A stretch of 64,000 nt of DNA from Vitreoscilla stercoraria DSM 513 (GTDB lineage: Bacteria > Pseudomonadota > Gammaproteobacteria > Burkholderiales > Neisseriaceae), in NCBI RefSeq assembly GCF_000382305.1, contig NZ_KB908018.1:200704-264703 (forward strand). Direction: 5' to 3'. Position 1 is the stretch's first letter. Every line of letters starts with the position of its first letter. A model generated the notes under the pieces. The model was not told where the DNA came from and searched no databases. It saw nothing but the letters and a program-made list of their open reading frames with translations. Of this stretch, positions 61,631 through 64,000 are shown in pieces. The position numbers and the translations under genes are program-made.

Positions 61631-62023
61631 TTGCAGCTTCAATCAGGTGGAAAAAGGACAAAACTATATCATTGTGGCCGTTTCATGCACATAGTCATGT
61701 GATTAGGCTAATCACAATATCAAACCTAACTATGACTGCTAAGCTTGTAAAGACCAGCTTACAGCCAAAATGAATCAGGTCACAGCGTCGCAATCAACCG
61801 CATAGACCATCACGATTGAAAGGCCAGATTGACTAATATATCAAAGTCATAAAGAGGATAAAACATTGATCAAGACAATTTAATATTAATGAATAATCAG
61901 TATGTGCTTCAGTTGGGTGAAAAGCAAATGGTGGCGTAACCTTTTTGCAATTTGAATATAAAATCAGTTTTGATTGAAGTGGTTTGTTACAAAGAATCCA
62001 ACAAGTCAAAGGTTTAGCGAGAC

Positions 62024-62037
62024 AAGCGTCCTGTAAA
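62024..62037. repeat. DUS-like word, single
   Basis: AAGCGTCCTGTAAA in the dbpA upstream region. Confidence 0.8.
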
Positions 62038-62072
62038 GTTTGGCATGAAAATAGGTGTATGTGTGCTGATTC

Positions 62073-62081
62073 TGTTAGAAT
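62073..62081 (+). promoter_or_regulatory. Candidate extended -10 for dbpA
   Basis: TGTTAGAAT with no convincing -35, about 57 bases before the start codon. Confidence 0.35.
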
Positions 62082-62101
62082 ATACCCCTTTTGATTTGCG
62101 G

Positions 62102-62137
62102 GCTGAGGCCTTAGCAACAGCTTTTGGGAGCTTCAGC
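62102..62137 (+). promoter_or_regulatory. Start-proximal hairpin in the dbpA leader
   Basis: GCTGAGGC (62102-62109) pairs with GCTTCAGC (62130-62137), seven Watson-Crick pairs and one G-U. The right arm ends exactly before the ATG and partly covers the GGGAG site, so it could reduce initiation. Confidence 0.4.
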
Positions 62138-63523
62138 ATGAGCAATACTTCATTTTCTACTTTGCCTTTACAGGCTGCTTTATTGAATAACCTGCAAGAT
62201 TTGGGTTTTCACAACATGACTGCCATTCAACAACAAGCTTTGCCAGCTATTTTGGAGGGCAAAGACATCATTGCACAAGCCAAAACGGGTTCAGGTAAAA
62301 CGGCGACGTTTGGTTTGGGTTTGTTGCAAAAATTGGATGTGAAATATTTTCGCGTACAAAGCTTGGTATTGTGCCCAACTCGCGAATTGGCAGACCAAGT
62401 GTCAGCAGAATTGCGCCGTTTGGCACGCAGCATTCACAATATTAAGATTTTGACTTTGTGTGGTGGCGCACCAGTGGGTCCACAAATTGGCTCATTGGAA
62501 CATGGCGCTCATATTATTGTTGGTACACCGGGTCGTGTGTTGGATCACATTGAGCGTGGTCGTTTGGATTTGAGCGATTTGACTTCTTTGGTTTTGGATG
62601 AAGCCGATCGCATGTTGGAAATGGGTTTCCAAAAAGAATTGGATGCCATCGTTTCTAAAACGCCATACCAACGTCAAACTTTGTTGTTCAGTGCCACTTA
62701 TCCAGATGCAATTGCGGCATTGAGTGCGCGCTTATTGCGTGAGCCTGTGCGTGTGACCATCGAAGAACAACACAACCAAGATACGATTGCGCAACATTTC
62801 TTCCAAGTAGGTGGCGATGAGGCAAGTCGCATGGCAGCTTTGCGCTTGTTGTTGTTGAAATACCAAGGTCAAAGCAGTATCGTGTTTTGCACGACCAAAC
62901 GTGAAACAGATGATGTGGCAGATTTTTTATATAAAGCAGGCTTTAGCGTGTTGGCTTTACACGGTGATTTGGATCAAAAAGACCGTGACCATACTTTGGT
63001 TCAGTTTGCCAATGGCAGTGCTTGTGTGTTGGTCGCGACCGATGTGGCCGCTCGTGGCTTGGACGTGAGCAGCGTGGATGCGGTATTCAATTATCAATTG
63101 GCGCATGACTCAGATACCCACACCCATCGCATTGGTCGTACAGGCCGTGCAGGTCAACAAGGTGTGGCGGTGAGTTTGTATGGCAAATACGAAGATTATA
63201 AAATTGGCACATTGGAGGCGGACTTTGATATGAAGATTCAGCCACAGCCTTTGCCTAGTCCAGACGATATTCAAGCCCAACCTTCTCACGCTAAGATGGC
63301 AACCTTACAATTGGATGGCGGCAAAAAACACAAAATCCGTCCAGGCGACATTGTGGGCGCATTGACTGCCAGCAAACAATTGCAAGGCGATGATTTGGGT
63401 CGTATTCAAGTGTATGACATTTGGAGTTTTGTCGCGGTCAAACGAGAATTGGCAAAAACTGCTTTGAGATTGCTACAAGAAGGCAAAATCAAAGGTAAAA
63501 CGGTTCGAAGCCGTATTTTATAA
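62138..63523 (+). CDS. dbpA: ATP-dependent RNA helicase DbpA
   Basis: A DEAD-box RNA helicase (461 aa) for 50S maturation. Motifs: Q-motif FHNMTAIQQQALP, I AKTGSGKTAT, Ia PTRELADQ, II LDEADR (DEAD), III SAT, V ATDVAARGLD and VI HRIGRTGRAG. The C-terminal DbpA domain (about residues 390-461) ends with IYDIWSFVAVKRELAKTAL, the RNA-binding fold that recognises 23S helix 92. ATG 62138 follows GGGAG; longer frames upstream lack a site. Confidence 0.95.
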   Translation: MSNTSFSTLPLQAALLNNLQDLGFHNMTAIQQQALPAILEGKDIIAQAKTGSGKTATFGLGLLQKLDVKYFRVQSLVLCPTRELADQVSAELRRLARSIHNIKILTLCGGAPVGPQIGSLEHGAHIIVGTPGRVLDHIERGRLDLSDLTSLVLDEADRMLEMGFQKELDAIVSKTPYQRQTLLFSATYPDAIAALSARLLREPVRVTIEEQHNQDTIAQHFFQVGGDEASRMAALRLLLLKYQGQSSIVFCTTKRETDDVADFLYKAGFSVLALHGDLDQKDRDHTLVQFANGSACVLVATDVAARGLDVSSVDAVFNYQLAHDSDTHTHRIGRTGRAGQQGVAVSLYGKYEDYKIGTLEADFDMKIQPQPLPSPDDIQAQPSHAKMATLQLDGGKKHKIRPGDIVGALTASKQLQGDDLGRIQVYDIWSFVAVKRELAKTALRLLQEGKIKGKTVRSRIL

Positions 63524-63550
63524 AGCAAAACGGTTTTAAATAATCTTTTC

Positions 63551-63585
63551 AAGCGTCCTGTAACAGTTTACAGGACGCTTTTATG
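63551..63585. terminator. Terminator formed by an inverted DUS-like pair (dbpA)
   Basis: AAGCGTCCTGTAA and TTTACAGGACGCTT with a short CAG loop, followed by TTATG. It lies 27 bases after dbpA. Confidence 0.85.
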
Positions 63586-63748
63586 ATTGAGTTTGACCTA
63601 TTTTGTTTGTTTTGGAGGTGTTTCGAAATAAGTTTGTTATGGTATTCATGTTTTTTTTGAAGGTTGTTAAAATAATTTGCAATACAATAAGATTTCCTTT
63701 AAATTCAGCGTGCTTGTGTTTTTATAGCCATATTTTTACAATTAGGTG

Positions 63749-63777
63749 TTGACGGGTTTTCGGTGTTTCTGTAATAT
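63749..63777 (+). promoter_or_regulatory. Strong sigma70 promoter, probably rRNA operon P1
   Basis: TTGACG, 17-base spacer, TAATAT. The 90 bases upstream are AT-rich (UP-element-like). Confidence 0.8.
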
Positions 63778-63783
63778 TCGGTT

Positions 63784-63990
63784 TCTTCGCTGCTGAGACA
63801 GAAACGAAACAGACCAAACGGTCAGCTTCGCAAGTTTCACAGCACAGCTCTTTAAAAAACAGATTACCGATAAGTGTGAGTGCGAAGAGCCTCACACTGC
63901 TAAAGAAGTAAAGACAAGATATGATTTTTAATCATTTCTCGCTCTTTTTCTTTGAGAAGCAGACCAGAAATTAAATAGTAAGCTTAGAGA
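63784..63990 (+). ncRNA. rRNA operon leader with boxA-like site and stem-loop
   Basis: The transcribed leader contains the boxA-like AGCTCTTTAAAAAAC (63846-63860), then AGTGTGAG / CTCACACT, an 8-bp stem at 63873-63898. These features, plus the promoter, are the arrangement of an rrn leader before 16S rRNA. No ORF fits. Confidence 0.65.
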
Positions 63991-64000
63991 TTAAACATAA
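63991..64000 (+). rRNA. Possible first bases of 16S rRNA (cut by window end)
   Basis: TTAAACATAA resembles the 5' end of neisserial 16S (TGAACATAA before GAGTTTGATC). Only 10 bases are present, so this is a prediction from context. Confidence 0.35.

Larger units (their letters stand above)
61631..62137. other. Intergenic region upstream of dbpA
   Basis: About 500 AT-rich bases with no supported gene. It contains one DUS-like word at 62024-62037, an extended -10 (TGTTAGAAT, 62073-62081) and the start-proximal hairpin listed separately. Confidence 0.55.

Noticed and set aside
61833..62117. A 94-aa minus-strand ORF upstream of dbpA
   Set aside because: It spans the DUS-like word and the dbpA promoter region, has no ribosome-binding site, and its composition looks random.
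23171..63585. The repeated inverted words as CRISPR repeats or insertion-sequence ends
   Set aside because: They are scattered, of fixed short length, have no spacer array and no transposase between them. They fit DUS pairs acting as terminators.

Overview
The window looks like chromosome of a beta-proteobacterium of the family Neisseriaceae, with GC around the low-to-mid 40s percent by eye. The evidence is the gene order (cmk-rpsA-ihfB; pilW-rodZ-ispG-hisS-yfgM-der-hfq with no bamB between yfgM and der), type IV pilin genes, an ABC1/UbiB gene set and, above all, a 12-14 bp word (AAGCGTCCTGTAAA / TTTACAGGACGCTT) repeated dozens of times. This word behaves like a DNA uptake sequence (DUS): it lies singly or as inverted pairs that form terminators, and it keeps the CTG trinucleotide shared by neisserial DUS dialects. 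A Vitreoscilla-like genus is my guess, not something the sequence proves. I see no insertion sequences, prophage genes or CRISPR arrays.

Layout. 0-12 kb: translation, RNA and envelope housekeeping (cmk, rpsA, ihfB, zapE, ndk, rlmN, pilW, rodZ, ispG, hisS, yfgM, der, hfq). 12-27.8 kb: a flavin oxidoreductase, a DUF945 gene broken by an in-frame amber codon, dnaQ, the MEP-pathway pair ispD-ispF, rpiA, a cobalamin adenosyltransferase, a secreted nuclease, nth, a Do-type protease, nagZ, pheA, a LOG-family hydrolase, an epimerase-like gene, and ubiJ-ubiB. 27.9-33.2 kb, minus strand: glnE, two tandem type IV pilins and a membrane-bound sulfatase-superfamily transferase. 33.3-35.1 kb: a nitrilase-family amidohydrolase and yaaA.

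35.15-49.92 kb is the most interesting region: a one-strand ter (tellurium-resistance/stress) gene cluster bounded exactly by two identical 91-bp tRNA-Ser(UGA) genes. It has three TerY-like vWA proteins, four TerD-family proteins (one TerZ-like), TerC, an AIM24 protein, a PP2C phosphatase plus protein kinase (the TerY-P triad), and a biosynthetic module (PRTase-TRSP, HAD phosphatase, PRTase-PELOTA, CitE-like aldolase). The module is of the kind predicted to make a nucleoside-like metabolite. TerA, TerB and the ATP-grasp enzyme that usually accompany such modules are not in the window.

49.9-63.5 kb: GNAT, coaD, a KAS III-like enzyme, YccA, a second UbiB-family kinase, an NlpC/P60 hydrolase, pirin, RsuA-type pseudouridine synthase, a sodium/proton antiporter, gloA, and plsC-gmhB with a small unknown gene, then dbpA. 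The last 250 bases hold a near-consensus sigma70 promoter, a boxA-like element and a stem-loop. They appear to be the leader of an rRNA operon whose 16S gene starts at or just past the window edge.
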